Shown here: positions 10,601-21,975 of the stretch, piece after piece | How positions within the stretch are numbered: the stretch's first letter is position 1 | Layout: each line of letters begins with the position of its first letter | DNA from: Saussurea involucrata | Taxonomy: Eukaryota; Streptophyta; Magnoliopsida; Asterales; Asteraceae | Length of the DNA: 64,000 nucleotides | Assembly (NCBI GenBank): GCA_033807775.1 | Contig: CM066320.1 | Span: forward strand, 182,267,784 to 182,331,783 | Reading direction: 5' to 3' | Program-made: the position numbers and the translations under genes | The notes under the pieces: generated by a model | Databases searched by the model: none | What the model saw: only the letters and a program-made list of their open reading frames with translations | What the model was told of the DNA's origin: nothing

Positions 10601-10876
10601 AATTTTGTTTCAAATGTTATTAATTATGATGTTGGCACTAGACGAAAACTTGTAGTTCCTTACAAGGTTTATTCAATGCGACAACTGATTAATTTGGCAC
10701 GTGATCAAATTTGTTGTGCTTCTTGTGGTGTGGATGATTTTATCTGCAAATCTGACTATAACCATTGGTTTTACTCAAATGATAATTTTAAAACCAGTTA
10801 TAGAAAACATAATGTCAAGTCCAAATCAACTAATCAGAAAGGACCCATTTGGCAATGGGTACCTAAAACCGTCTAA
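7667..10876 (+). CDS. gag: Copia Gag, Sirevirus type, oversized
   Basis: 1069 residues from the ATG at 7667. The N-terminal half has a copia Gag (UBN2-like) fold with an FKIWKDRFIDYV start and FDELTKLYQG. A basic/acidic linker precedes one CCHC zinc knuckle (CYNCRKTGHFSKEC, residues 359-372) for RNA packaging. Long charged, predicted coiled-coil segments follow. The C-terminus has a compact CCASCGVDDF module and ends at a PIWQWVPK signature just before the stop. Copia Gags are usually far shorter; Sirevirus Gags are long, and this one is longer still. Pol lies in another frame (frame 2 versus frame 1), with an acceptor-like TTTTGCAG directly after the stop. It would form the cytoplasmic virus-like particle. 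The ORF is intact, but the element is broken downstream. Confidence 0.9.
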   Translation: MTARDILTIGSKDTPPVLFPKEFKIWKDRFIDYVERQENGEYISNSLKNGPMEKQMRRGLITDGDPIPDWVEILPLHYTPEQKNKQYGDKMAKSLVIQALTNDIYRKVDSKNYSGKAMFDELTKLYQGSEIENQMRISNAINTYENFKQKEGEALDSAYDRFTTILNELNMYNINKSIIEHNVKFLSVLQLEWKKYAHRMKQNARLDALPLQEMYKTLKQDEDDADAKSAKKKKKEKKEEKREVKEEELDPLALMSNIKYSKNVSNQSDEEHNEAGVIDDVESMKQAMILLTRSFQRQFGKSPSSNSQRYASGSKNFEHKAHVESSKRFDDKKTEYKKDEYKRPDEKKVFEKKDEAPKCYNCRKTGHFSKECWKPKVRDSSYYKNKLMLAEQKESGIALLVEEEYWLDQTDDEADDETAAQTKMCFMTKNTDDEGSESTSNEVHYDLYNQFFSQQAYLTKRLEELTNDQNIADEIISTQKKRLIEQDSQIKELEKKKTEFDIGHAYFQDKITELSDKLMSSETKNCEFENLLHAYKDRNDELCENVNDLENKLYKAGQTEQTIHMHKPSKFRYFNSKWGIGYDNPQYLGNALIKSPTFYKFEWIELAVHSNYQIKWLKIDGEDYEAEEEIKRKTTVKMQLPFWYGPDNAKTLNNERTLPNDYFESYIVKEPEDTEITQKNDSETPILEGKRYFPPMVLEQKLMDLESKIKSTIEEVRNDEKLAFEIEKEVMITVFSESLKEMKTKLVEISEEKVSKEKHSSDSDVSSCKDFMGNTIYRNMIVDDQDDLESWDLESQLDPEIYIPTEEDKAFREEQKNFPYPTSYGIFPSPLKSPFDCDIENVGKDKGKAVCEVPVQFDFSAKLPDHTDFLIKEEEPEKIILEGESSKSAEKISANDYYSKSKSKQSLQKKKRKTKRKKHVNSFQAQNSKAYDSYLSGVSDRNLRNKTRLEWRIKESTQDVAQIKSSHVTLNILNSKKDNFVSNVINYDVGTRRKLVVPYKVYSMRQLINLARDQICCASCGVDDFICKSDYNHWFYSNDNFKTSYRKHNVKSKSTNQKGPIWQWVPKTV

Positions 10877-10890
10877 TTTCCATTTTGCAG
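10877..10890 (+). promoter_or_regulatory. Splice-acceptor-like tract at the gag-pol boundary
   Basis: Immediately after the gag stop the sequence is a pyrimidine-rich tract ending TTTTGCAG at 10890. The next base is the first codon position of the pol frame. The same placement occurs after the gag ORFs at 24273 (minus) and 35454. A donor-like GTAATC sits at 7658, nine bases before the gag ATG. Confidence 0.5.
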
Positions 10891-13800
10891 CCCAGTCATG
10901 TCTGGTACTTAGATTCAGGCTGCTCAAAACACATGACTGGAAGAAATGAGCTGCTTGTTAATTTTGTGGAAAAGGACTCTGGCAGAGTAAAGTTTAGAAA
11001 CGATCAATATTCTCCAATTTTAGGTTACGGAGATATTGTCAAAGATATTGTGAGGATTACAAAAGTCAATTACGTCGAGGGCTTAGGACACAATCTGTTT
11101 AGTATAGGTCAATTTTGTGATAAAGACCTAGAAGTCCATTTCAAGAAGACCCGTTGTGCAGTTCTTACCGACGGAGGAGATGAGCTTCTTGTTGGTTCTA
11201 GGAAGTTCAATTTGTACACTATTGACTTATCAACGCTCAAGCCGAAGAATGACGTATGTATTATGTCGAAAGCGTCTTTGGAGAAAAGCTGGTTATAGCA
11301 TAGACGACTATCTCATCTCAACTTCCGTTACATTCAAAAGTTGACGTTGGGTGATTTAGTCATAGGTCTACCAGTTCTGAAGTTTGAGAAAGACAATTTC
11401 TGTACCGCTTGTGAGAAGGGGAAGATGAAGCGTACTCCTCATCCACCGAAACCCGAGCCCATCACAAGCAAAGCTTTAGAAATCCTTCATATGGATCTCT
11501 GTGATCCGATGAAGACTCAGAGCATTAGTGCCAAACGTTACGTGTTAGTTGTCTTCGATGATTACTCAAGATACACATGGGTCAAGTTTCTACGCTCAAA
11601 AGATGAAACACATGACTTGATCATCTCGTTAATCAAACAGCTTCAAGTGAATCGTCAACAAACAGTTCAGACTGTCAGATCAGATAATGGGACATAGTTT
11701 AAAAACAGAACTCTTGATGACTTCTTTAAGTCATTAGGAATTACTCATCAATATTCTGCGGCCAGAACACCTCAGCAAAACGGTGTCGTCGAAAGACGAA
11801 ACCGTACACTCGTTGAAGCGGCCAGAACGATGTTGTCTTATGCTGATCTACCTCTATTTCTGTGGGCTGAAGCTGCTGCAACGGCATGCTATACACAAAA
11901 TCGTTCAATTATCCTTCGACGGTTTGGCAAGACTCCATATGAATTGGTTAATAATATAAAACCTGTAATACACTATTTTCGTGTCTTTGGATGCAGGTGT
12001 ATTGTGCTGAACGATAAGGACAACCTGAACAAATTCAGTCCTAAGGGTATTGAGGGCTTCTTCATCGGATACTCGCTCACATCAAAAGCATACAGAGTCT
12101 ACCTCAAGTCATCCAGAACTGTGATGGAAAGCATAAATGTCAATTTCGACGAATCTGAAGACATGACTTCTGTGCAAAACAGTACAGAACCCGCGATCTT
12201 CGGAATTCTAGCATCTGGACAAATCCGTCCAATGATGACTAGATCTTTAAACAAGGATCAAGCTTCAACTTCTAATTCTAATCCTAATGAACTTGATGTA
12301 TTGTTTGGACATTTTTATGATGACTATTTTGGTAATGATAAATTTTCTGCATCTGTCAATAACAGGATTCAAGTTGAAACACCACCAGTACAAGCTACTG
12401 TGTCAGGCCCTTCGCCGGTGCTGACCTCATCAAATACTGGTGCAACTACTCCTGCAACTTCTCCAAGGAACACAACGATGGCATCTACACAAGCACGACA
12501 ACATGCATCTACGAGTGGTGCTTCTTCATCTGGAACAACTTCGAATGTCGGTGATCAGGGTAATAACAACATTCCTGAACAATCTACTGGATCAGTTCCC
12601 GAGTTTGTGCCGATTGTCAATTCTGACAAGCAACCCACCTCACAACCGGAACCGACGCTGACGATCGAGTTGAACTTCGATAAGGATCCTACCCTTGTAG
12701 ACCCCAATGAAGATGCTATATCTCTCCATCCACACTCCACAAAGTGGACACACAGTCACCCGATTGATCAGGTGATTGGTGATGTATCTGAACCAGTGAA
12801 GACAAGATCTGCATGCGCATCCGCAAACGAAGTTTTATATGCACTCTTCTTAAGTCAAGTTGAGCACTCAACGGTTCAACAAGCCTTAGAAGACCCTGAT
12901 TGGTTGGTTGCGATGCAAGAAGAGCTGAATCAGTTTGAAGCTTTGAAGGTGTTGAGACTAGTTCCGCGACCAAAATGTAAGACAGTTATTGGTACCAAGT
13001 GGGTCCTAAAGAACAAGAAAGACGAAGACGGAATAATTGTGCGCAACAAGGCTCAATTGGTAGCGAAATGGTATAGGCAACAAGAGGGGATAGATTATGA
13101 TGAGACGTACGCGCCGGTTGCTCGTCTTGAGGCAATTCAGATGTTTCTTTCTTATGCCGCATTCAAGAAATTCACCGTCTATCAAATGGACGTGAAGACC
13201 GCTTTCTTGAACGGTGTCCTTAAGGAGGAAGTTTATGCGTTTCAACCGGAAGGCTTTGTGGATAAAGACTATCCAAATCATGTATACATTCTTGACAAAG
13301 CCCTCTGCGGTCTCAAGCAAGCCCCCCGTGCCTGGTATGAAGTCTTATCAACCTTTCTACTAAAAGTTGGCTTTGTGAAAGGTAAAATCGACACAACTTT
13401 GTTTACTCTACGCGAGGCAGGTGATATTCTTTTAGTTCAGATTTACGTTGATGATATTATTTTTGGTTTGACTAACCCTGGACTTTGTACTTGGTTTTCG
13501 GGCATTATGATGACTCAATTTCAAATGAGTATGATGGGAGATATTAATTTCTTTCTCAGATTACAAGTAAAACAATTCTCTACGGGTATCTTCATCAACC
13601 AATCGAAGTATATGTTTGACATCTTGAAGAAGTTCAAAATGGAAAACTGTACGTCGATCGGTACGCCTATGGCTCCTGGATCTAAGATAGGTCCAGATCC
13701 AGACGGTATTGATGCTGATGTCAAGAATTATAGAGGAATGATCGGGTCTCTAATGTACCTAATCGCTAGTCGTCCAGATATAATGTTTTCAACTTGTCTC

Positions 13801-14391
13801 TGTGCTAGATTTCAGGCTAAACCCAAAGAGTCACACCTCGGCGCCGTCAAAAGAATCTTTCGGTACTTGAAAGGCACTCCGTACCTCGGACTGTGGTATC
13901 CCAAGGGAACCGGTTTCGAACTCACTGCATATTCAGATGCGGATCACGGAGGAAGCATACTGGATAGAAAGAGCACCTCGGGGCACGTCCAGTTTTTGGG
14001 AGACAAGCTCGTGAGTTGGTCGTCGAAGAAGCAAAATTGTGTTTCAACATCAACTGCGGAGGCAGAATATGTTGCCGCGGCGAGCTGTTGTTCACAAGTC
14101 CTTTGGATGAAGACCCAACTCATGGACTATTGGTATAAATATGAGAAGATCCCCATTTACTGCGACAGTAAGAGTGTTATTGCCATATCTGCTAACCCTG
14201 TCGAGCACACCAAAACGAAACACATTGACATAAGGTATCATTTCATAAAAGATCATGTTGAGAAAGGAACTGTTGAATTGTATTTTGTTACAACTGAGTA
14301 TCAGCTTGCCGATCTCTTTACCAAAGCCTTGGATGAAAAACGTTTCAATTTTCTAGTATCCAAGCTCGGCATGCTGAATATGAAAGTTTAA
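10885..14391 (+). pseudogene. pol: Copia Pol polyprotein with two nonsense codons
   Basis: One reading frame, in order: aspartic protease (WYLDSGCSKHMTG); the pre-integrase zinc-binding segment (HRRLSHLN ... CTACEKGK); the integrase core with its three acidic positions (HMDLCDP, RSDNG, and the Glu in NGVVERRNRT); reverse transcriptase (YAPVARLEAI, MDVKTAFLNG, LCGLKQAPRAWY, catalytic YVDD); and RNase H (YSDADHGG, STAEAEYVA, CDSKS, LADLFTKAL). Two TAG codons interrupt it, at 11296-11298 (Trp expected) and 11695-11697 (Glu expected just after the second integrase Asp). The remainder is open to 14391. No in-frame Met precedes the protease DSG, so expression must rely on upstream gag or on RNA processing. 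The copy is inactive for transposition as it stands. Confidence 0.92.
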
Positions 14392-14630
14392 CTTCCATAT
14401 ATTGATCATATCATAGATGGAAATATTTGTATTTCAATCTAGACTTAGTATCTATATTGATACACTCAAATTTTCATCATATTCTATTCTCAATATATGT
14501 TATTTAAATTTTCATATCTTAGTTGTATTATAAATATTTCTTCAACTTGTTCTTTCTTTCTCTTCTTTTAATTGTCTTATCTATGATTTGTTATGATACC
14601 TGTATCTGCACAAAGGTATGTTCTTGGTTT

Positions 14631-14823
14631 CAGGGGGAGTTATAGAACATATCATATGCACAAATCTAGGGGGAGTGTGCATAACTGCTAGATCATGTAA
14701 GTGTAGTTACATTGTGACTGTTGCTTCCGAGAAGCCAAGGTAAGTGTTCTAACTTGTTTCAAACACTAACTCTTAAATGATGAAAACAATTTTTCAAATC
14801 TATGCATCATTTAAGGGGGAGTG
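14631..14823 (+). promoter_or_regulatory. Internal polypurine tracts after pol
   Basis: Three AGGGGGAG-type tracts at about 14632-14640, 14668-14675 and 14814-14822 resemble the primary tract beside the 3' LTR (about 39936-39947). Repeated upstream purine tracts are a known Sirevirus trait; here they lie far from the 3' LTR because of the post-pol ORF and nested insertions. Confidence 0.65.
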
Positions 14824-14930
14824 AAAACTGTGTTTAAAACCTTGAGTGCTGAATCAATTAGAAGTTGGACATCTTCCAATGTGATAAAATCTTTTAAAAT
14901 TTTATCTGAAAAATGTCCAAGTGTTACTGT

Positions 14931-15112
14931 TATCGCAACCCTCTAGTTGCGATACATTTTTGAACAGTAACTTATCGCAACCCTCTGTTGCGATAAGCCA
15001 CAATGAACAGTAACGCATCGCAACCATCTGTTGCGATAAGGTTGAACATCTATCGCAATCTGTTCGTTGCGACAACAAGGAGGGTTATCGCAACCTTGTA
15101 CTTGCGATAACC
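14931..15112 (+). repeat. TCGCAA/TTGCGA hairpin cluster A after pol
   Basis: About five units of the form TATCGCAACC, 4-8 bases, GTTGCGATA, separated by spacers that include GAACAGTAAC. Each unit is an imperfect inverted repeat with CpG in both arms. Confidence 0.85.
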
Positions 15113-15589
15113 TGACACTGTGGGGTCAAACCGTTGGACCAATCATCTCATGCCACGTGTCACCTTGTCTCAATCCTTTAAATACGAGGTGTTTGAGGTT
15201 TTTGTCTCAACTTTCAAAATCTTTCAAACTTTCTCAACTCTCTTTCTCGAACTGCTACTCACGGATTTCGAATCTACAAGTGTTTTCGCGATTCAAGTCA
15301 AACTCATTCTATTCAGATCAATTCAAGGTACAATCTCTGTGATTTTTACTCGCTTTCATCCATAGAATCATGCTAAACAGTCGATTTTAGGGTTTATTGT
15401 GTTTCGAACTTATATGTGTCTTTACATGTTCTTGCTTCAAATCGATGCCTCTGTGTTTGTTTGTAGTTAGAACTGTTAGGAATATGCTTCTGTGTTGATT
15501 GCGAGTGTCACCGAGTAGGTTTAATTTCATTTTAGTGCGAGTATTTGAATCTGGGTTTGAAACATTTAGGATATTTCTAAACTCATAAC

Positions 15590-15786
15590 TATCGCAACCT
15601 TAGGAGTTCTTCATGTTCATACTTGTCGCAACCTTCGTTCATTCATAACTATCGCAACCTATTAGTTGCGATAACATCTTATTGCAACATGCGTGTTGCG
15701 ATAACATCTTGTCGCAACTAGTGTGTTGCGATAACGTTTCCTTGCAAGTCCTTCATTGCGACAACCTTTTTATGTTGCTTGCGATA
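15590..15786 (+). repeat. TCGCAA/TTGCGA hairpin cluster B after pol
   Basis: A second group of about six units (ATCGCAACCT ... AGTTGCGATAACATC), some arms degraded, ending about 80 bases before the post-pol ORF starts. Confidence 0.8.
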
Positions 15787-15867
15787 GTTCCAACACTTAG
15801 AAATTTTTTTGGAAATTTTTGAAGAAAACCAGTTTTTGGCACTGTTCTAAACTTTGACACTGTTCAG

Positions 15868-18800
15868 ATGGCTCATAATGACGGCCATTTCTCTGACGAG
15901 AACACCATCATGCTGTCTCACTGGTCGTCACATCCGTCGGTGAATGCCTGGGATCTAGATGCGGAGCTTCTACCGAGAAGTCTCCATCTTGCCCTTCACG
16001 ACAACAACCACAACCTTGATCTCGACGTGGCGTTCGACCATCAAATCATCATCGAGATCATCCGCGGCCATCCTCTACGAACAGTGCTCACGAAGGTAGT
16101 CACTGTGCCCCTCATTTACTTACAACAGTTTTGGCACACACTACGATACCGTCCTCCTACATACCGACGGGGTCACATTTTACCGCCCGAGTCGATCATT
16201 TCGATGCTCGAATTACCCTCAAACGACTCCGTCTAGCCTTAGACCTACCCTTTAACCCAAACTTTGATGACATGGTACCCGAAGCCCAACTATACGCAGA
16301 TATCCATAGCTTGGTTACCAAGATCCAAATAACCCTGTCCTAGCCGACTCCTCCAAATTCCTAAGAAAGCATCTACCACCCGTATGGTACACCCTATGCT
16401 CCACATTCAACAGGTGCACGACGTCAAATCATATCGGGCTTGAAAAATTCAACCTTCCAACCCTTCGGATGTTCCATGCATTCGCCTTCAACCGCAACAT
16501 AGACTATGCTATACTACTCTGGAACGAGCTACAAGAGCTAGTAGAAGACAAAGAACGATCGAAAAAGAACCGAAACTTCGTGCCATATCAACGGTTCTTC
16601 CAGATCCTTATCCACCAAATCATGGACGGCAACCAGGAAATCCCTAGACGCCCAGATGCGGTACGAGGTCCGACACAATACATACATTATCTAAATATGC
16701 CGACACATGCTGACTTCGTCCACATCGCCGTTATTCCAGAGCCTGTACTTGCCTATGCCGACCAGCAGTCTGAGATAGTTAGGCAGTATAGATTAGCTAA
16801 TGCACTAGTGGTCCAGCCAGAACCGGTCAGACCTCCCCATGGTGCTATCCCATTAGGCGGTGAGGGTTTACATGTTGAGCAGGTTCAGGAACTTGGGGTT
16901 CCTGAATGGGAAGTGGTGAGAAGAACATTAAGAAAGAGAGTGGGTGGGGTGGCGAGGCTACTGGTCAGGCATCTTCTACCGGAGCTATTCGTATTCCTAT
17001 CCTCGATGACATACCGATGGAATCTGATGACGATTCTGATTTTGACCCCGATGCTTCATCATCCGGCGATGAAGTATCTGACCAACCACGCCAATCTGAT
17101 GACGATGATTCTGACTCCGATCCCGACCATGACCCTGAAGTGGATCTAATCCCAAGACACATTGGTCGGAGTCAACATATTGAGGGTTCCGATGCTGATT
17201 CCACCTGGAACGTCGGACCCTCCGGAGATTTTGGTGACATAAGGTGGAATGAGGGAGATTTAGTAGAAAATATACATGTGAGCAGTGATGTGGCGAGAAA
17301 AGAAATGGGAGAGAAAGAGATAGGGTCAGATAAAGTTTTAACTACTGACATTCCCCAAACCGATCGAAGCCGGGTAGCCACATCTTCTACCAACGAGCGT
17401 ACGTTGTCGTTGTGTATTGAACAAGCCGTGGTGGACCCAGCCATGCAAAGCACAACCCCTCTAAGCCACTCGTCTGCATCTCAATTTGCAGGCGTTTCAT
17501 CTTCCACAGGGGATAAAGCACAACTGCTATCGGCGACACACTTGGTGTCTGCTGATATTGAAACAGGTAGGCTTCTGCCCCGGCCACCGCCTTTTATTCC
17601 ACGCACGTTGAGTCTAGATCTATTTGGACATACATATTTTCCTAGGCCACACGCGTCGGAATCCCAACAAGTTGTGAGCTTTCGTGCTCCAACCAGAACA
17701 CCCCGAGTGCGGCCGCCATTCGTTGGTGCCCCACGAGGACCGGGTGGAAGTCCTGTCATGGTCAACACTATGCCAGCCATGAACACAGGCGGTACGGTTG
17801 CTACAACCGCTACTATAAACGGTAACCTAAGTGGTACGGATGTTAGACACATGTTTCCCAATTTTTCTCCAGAACAGGCTTTACAAATGCTTGGACCGCG
17901 TCCATATTATATCACGCTCCCATTACTGGTGTTTGATTTAGGCGCAATTGAAACTGCGTATTTGCAACACCGACGGGCCATGCAAGGTACAGTTGAGCGG
18001 TTAGCAAGCGAAGTGAGCAGAGCCATCAAGGGCAAAGCAATTGCTGAATCGTCGTCAACCCCTCGGGATTAACCATCCAGTGCACAATCCGACCCACAAA
18101 CACCACCACCAGTTCCATTACACCAAAACCCAGAAGATCAGCTCAAATCAGAGCTGTTAGCCCGACTCCTAGCAAAAAGTGACACTAGTATAGCTGAAGA
18201 AGTTGACCTACTTGGTTTACTCCGTCAACATACCCAACCTGAAGCCCAAACCTCAAACCAACCACCTTCGAGCAACGACTTCGAGCGTCTAACCAACTCA
18301 ATGAAAGATATGACGGAAGCCATGATGTCAGGATTCACCTCCATCACTACAAGGCTTAAGGCTATCGAAGAGAAGTGTGGGATTCAAGCTCAAGCTCCAC
18401 AGAAACGAAGACATGATGATCAGGATGATCCTGATTCTCATGAAGGGGAGAAGAGAGCAAGGGTTGGTGAATCCAGTGCTACGGCTACTGAAAATGTTGG
18501 GGGATCAGGTCAGCCAACTAGTGAAAGGGAGACAGGGGCAGGTGGAACGGACACTGACATGGTCCAAGTGGATGAAACCGAAGTTCTAGCTGATGTCATA
18601 ATTGGGGTTGAAAAGCCTTCGGTTGTTGACAATAGAACATATGATGAAAGGATGGCAGATGCTTTGATTATTGACTATATTGACATTGATTTTGAGGAAG
18701 AACCTGAGAAAACTACAGTCCTGATCAAAGAGGAAATAGAAGATATTTTTGACATCACCGGAGTTATTATGGCTGCTTCCGATTCCGACAACCAAACTCC

Positions 18801-19387
18801 AGATGATACTGCTCAACCACAAATGCTGATTGATCAAAGTGCAAGTACTTCCGTGCCTCCAGTAATTCCAGTGGTACAAGAAGCTGCTCCAGTAATTCAA
18901 GTGCAAGCTGATGACAGAATCAGGGATCCTGTACTCGTAGCTGAATTGGAAATCTATCAGGAAATGATAGACGCTGAGCCAAGGTATGTGGCTACAGGTG
19001 AATGAGTTCGGATTCTGATTCCCTTCCAAGAAAGTATAAGGAGAGACCTGTTCGTTAAAGATGTCCAAAGGATCGACCTAGAGAAGGTATACGGAATTGA
19101 AGATTGGCCTTCACTTCAAAAGATCGAGTTCTTACACGTAATGGGCAACAAAAACCTAGAAACAGATGCCGTAAGATCAGACAGTGTGATTGTGAAAGTG
19201 CTGAAGGTCGAGTCAAACAAGCTCTTCAAAGTCTGGTACCCAATGTTTATGGTTAGAAGATCCAATGGTACTGAATGTGTCTTCTCCGAGGCAGATTTCA
19301 AAAGCTTAAAGCTAGACGACCTCCTAGGCCTCTACAATTCCCTTGCCTGCCTTCCAGATAAAGATGTTGAATGGTCTGCCGCGTATC
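15868..19387 (+). pseudogene. Post-pol ORF of the copia element, part 1 (broken)
   Basis: Starts MAHNDGHFSDEN at 15868. The frame changes near 16240 and 16900, and there are stops at 18070-18072 and 19003-19005. Long acidic/Ser-rich stretches (17000-17160, 18430-18960) alternate with a VPLIYLQQFWHTLR motif near the start. That motif resembles the N-terminal part of uncharacterised ORFs I associate with Asteraceae retroelements. I see no signal peptide or membrane segments, so a classical envelope role is not supported. The gypsy insertion cuts it at 19387, and the last part resumes at 39471. The function is unknown; it occupies the place where Sireviruses carry their optional env-like ORF. 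Confidence 0.65.
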
Positions 19388-21686
19388 TGTAACATCTCGA
19401 ATTTTCATAAATTATGAAGATGGGTTTTATTAATTAATTGAGTATATTTAATTGATAAGTTATGATTTATTATTTGACAAAATTAATTTTAGAGTTTAAC
19501 CCCGAATAAGTTACGTTGAATCGTTTTATGGAATAATAAGTTAGGGGTAAACTTTAATTTTAATTTATAAGTATGAGGGTCAAAGTTGCCAATAGATGGA
19601 AGTTTGGGGGTGAGTAGTGAAACTCCCACCCCACCACCGCCTTATTAGTTAGAAAAGAAGAAAAAAGAAGACTTCTTCTTCTTTTGGATATTTGTTTGGT
19701 GCAAGTGTGTGTATATGTGAATCGGTGTCAAAGAGAGAGAGATAGAACCGAGAAAGATCAAGGAAGAAAAGAAGAAGGAAATCAGATTATTTCATTTGGG
19801 AAGCTAGAATCAAATAAAGGTAAACATCTAATTAATCCTTCATCTTTTTAGTTAAAAGTTTTCTATGGTTTAGAAAATGGGTTTTGGTGATTTTTGGATG
19901 ATTATGAGAATCTGAGTTTATAGATATGTTATGTTAGGGGTATTAAACATATCTGCATATTTACAGAACCAAACATAGCTTAAAAGTATAAAATCTGGGT
20001 TTTAGATAATTTCAGTGGGTTGAGACATTCAAGCATGTCGCAACAGTGCGTTGCGACATTCATGAATGTCGCAGCCTTATGAACGCCAAGGAAGTGAAGT
20101 CGCAATAGAAGGTTGCGACTTGGTGGTGAAGTCGCAATAGAAGGTTGCGACTTGGTGTTGAAGTCGCAATAGAAGGTTGCGACTTGGTGTTGAAATCGCA
20201 ATAGAAGGTTGCGACATGGTGACCATGTCGCAGTAGTTGATTGCGACTTGCACTGTGCATTGCGACAAGAGATTTTAATATTAGTTGCTTGCGACTTAAG
20301 ACGAAGATTTTTAGATGATAAGGATTCTTAGTTTTAGAGAGTTCTGTTCTGTAATTTAATATCAGTATATTTGTATATTGGATATTACAGTAAACTATGG
20401 TGGTGAAGACAGAAGTTCCCACATCTTTAAAAGAAATAAAAGAAGTGTGATTTCATATCAGGTGAGTTTATTCAACTCTCTTTAAAATTCAGCAATTAAT
20501 ATTGAAATAGATATGTATTATGTATGTCTGAGCATGTTAATAAAGGACTCGTCTTAATCAATAATGAGTCCAAATAGATGGCTAAAAGTTATGATATGTT
20601 GATCCCCGTGCTAAATGGCAATGAGGGGATAGTTAAGAAGTCGAAGTGTCAAAACTATTAATATTCTTTATAAATGTTTATATATATAGAATATGTTTTG
20701 GAGATGAATATATTGTATGTTATGCCCATATAATAGTAAGGGTAATAATACTTATGTATTGAGTGACGATTGCTAGAAATAGGCATCCGGTCATAGTAGG
20801 GCACCTGGGTATGGTCTAATGGGAACCGAAATACTTGCCATTTGACCAAGGGATGTAATTTCTAGTGAACGAGTGTATCTTGAATCATCGTGAGGGCCCC
20901 GGTTGTGTATCGCGATATATTAATCCCATTGGGGTCAGTGATTCTGAGATGGTGAGGACGTGAAATGTGGAATAGGCAGATTTTGATTTGTAATTCCCAT
21001 TTCGAATGGAAGATCGGAGATTTCCATTTTATAGGGAAGATCGGAGATTTCCCGTTCTGAAAGGAAGATTAGAGATAGGCATAAAGTAAATTGTAATCTC
21101 TACTTCCGGATTAAGAAATAGGCAGGTTTTGACTTGTAATTTCTTAGATAAGAGTAATAACTTTGAATCTGGGATGATTTATAGTAAACTCTTGATAGTG
21201 ATATTATGGCTAGACGAATTAGTCATAAGTATGGGAGTGGGGTAGATTCCCAGTATTGAAAGGAGTTGTTGTACGGTAAGATGGGCGAGAACAGGTTTGT
21301 TTTATCTGTTGAGATTTTAATTGTTTAACTTTAATTTGATTTGAATATTCTCACTAGGCGAAAGCCTAATGTTTCAAGTTGAATTTTCTTACCAAGTACA
21401 AGCTCCGGGAAGTAAGCGGGAAAGTGTGATGAGGATCTTTTGGAAAGACTTAAACTTAGAGATAACGGAGGATCTAGCTGTTCTTTTGATGCTTTTGGGA
21501 CAAAGGATTAGATAACTTAATTAATCTGATTATGATGTATGATTAGATTAATAGGTTATTTGAATTAGATGCATTGTATATAAAACCTTTACATTTGATC
21601 CTCAGGTTATAGAAGTTTGAAGTTTTACGGTCATAACTTGTGGCAATTTTTAAGGTTTAAATTGGCCCTGTTTTTAGGGTGTTACA
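19388..21686 (+). repeat. 5' LTR of the nested gypsy (2299 bp)
   Basis: Matches 32456-39465 once the insertion there is set aside, with few mismatches. Contains a four-unit 32-bp hairpin array (about 20095-20216). Confidence 0.93.
20035..20300 (+). repeat. 32-bp TCGCAA hairpin array in the gypsy 5' LTR (four units)
   Basis: Units GTCGCAATAGAAGGTTGCGA then CTTGGTG and a spacer repeat every 32 bp. GTCGCAA and TTGCGAC form a stem around TAGAAGG. Looser TGTCGCAAC/GTTGCGACA arms flank the array on both sides, and it is preceded by AGTGGGTTGAGACA. The 3' LTR copy has five units. Confidence 0.9.
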
Positions 21687-21689
21687 ATA

Positions 21690-21701
21690 TGGTATCAGAG
21701 C
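21690..21701 (+). promoter_or_regulatory. Primer binding site of the gypsy element
   Basis: TGGTATCAGAGC, complementary to the 3' end of plant initiator-Met tRNA, lies three bases inside the 5' LTR. Confidence 0.9.
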
Positions 21702-21975
21702 TGTAGTTTAAGCGAACTAGGTATGATTTTGAGATACCTAGACTTAAGCTGCGATGAATTAAGTTATGATCCGTGAGTTATGGGTAGAAGTACTAAGACT
21801 GGGTAGTCTTAGAGTCGACAGAAATACGCGAAGTTAGTACTGTAACAATGGTAATGAGAATTCTCATGTATGATATGTTCGCAATTTCAATTAGCTACTG
21901 TTATTATGAATATATTATTACACAAGTGTACTTGTTTCTAAATTGTTACAGTGACTGATTAGCGGTAAAGTACGT

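Noticed and set aside
14392..19387. Calling the post-pol ORF a retroviral-type envelope gene
   Set aside because: No signal peptide, transmembrane segment or cysteine pattern seen; only its position suggests env.
20060..20422. Repetitive minus-strand ORFs (SRNLLLRL repeats), also near 37730-38204
   Set aside because: They are translations of the 32-bp LTR hairpin array, open only because the unit is stop-free in that frame.
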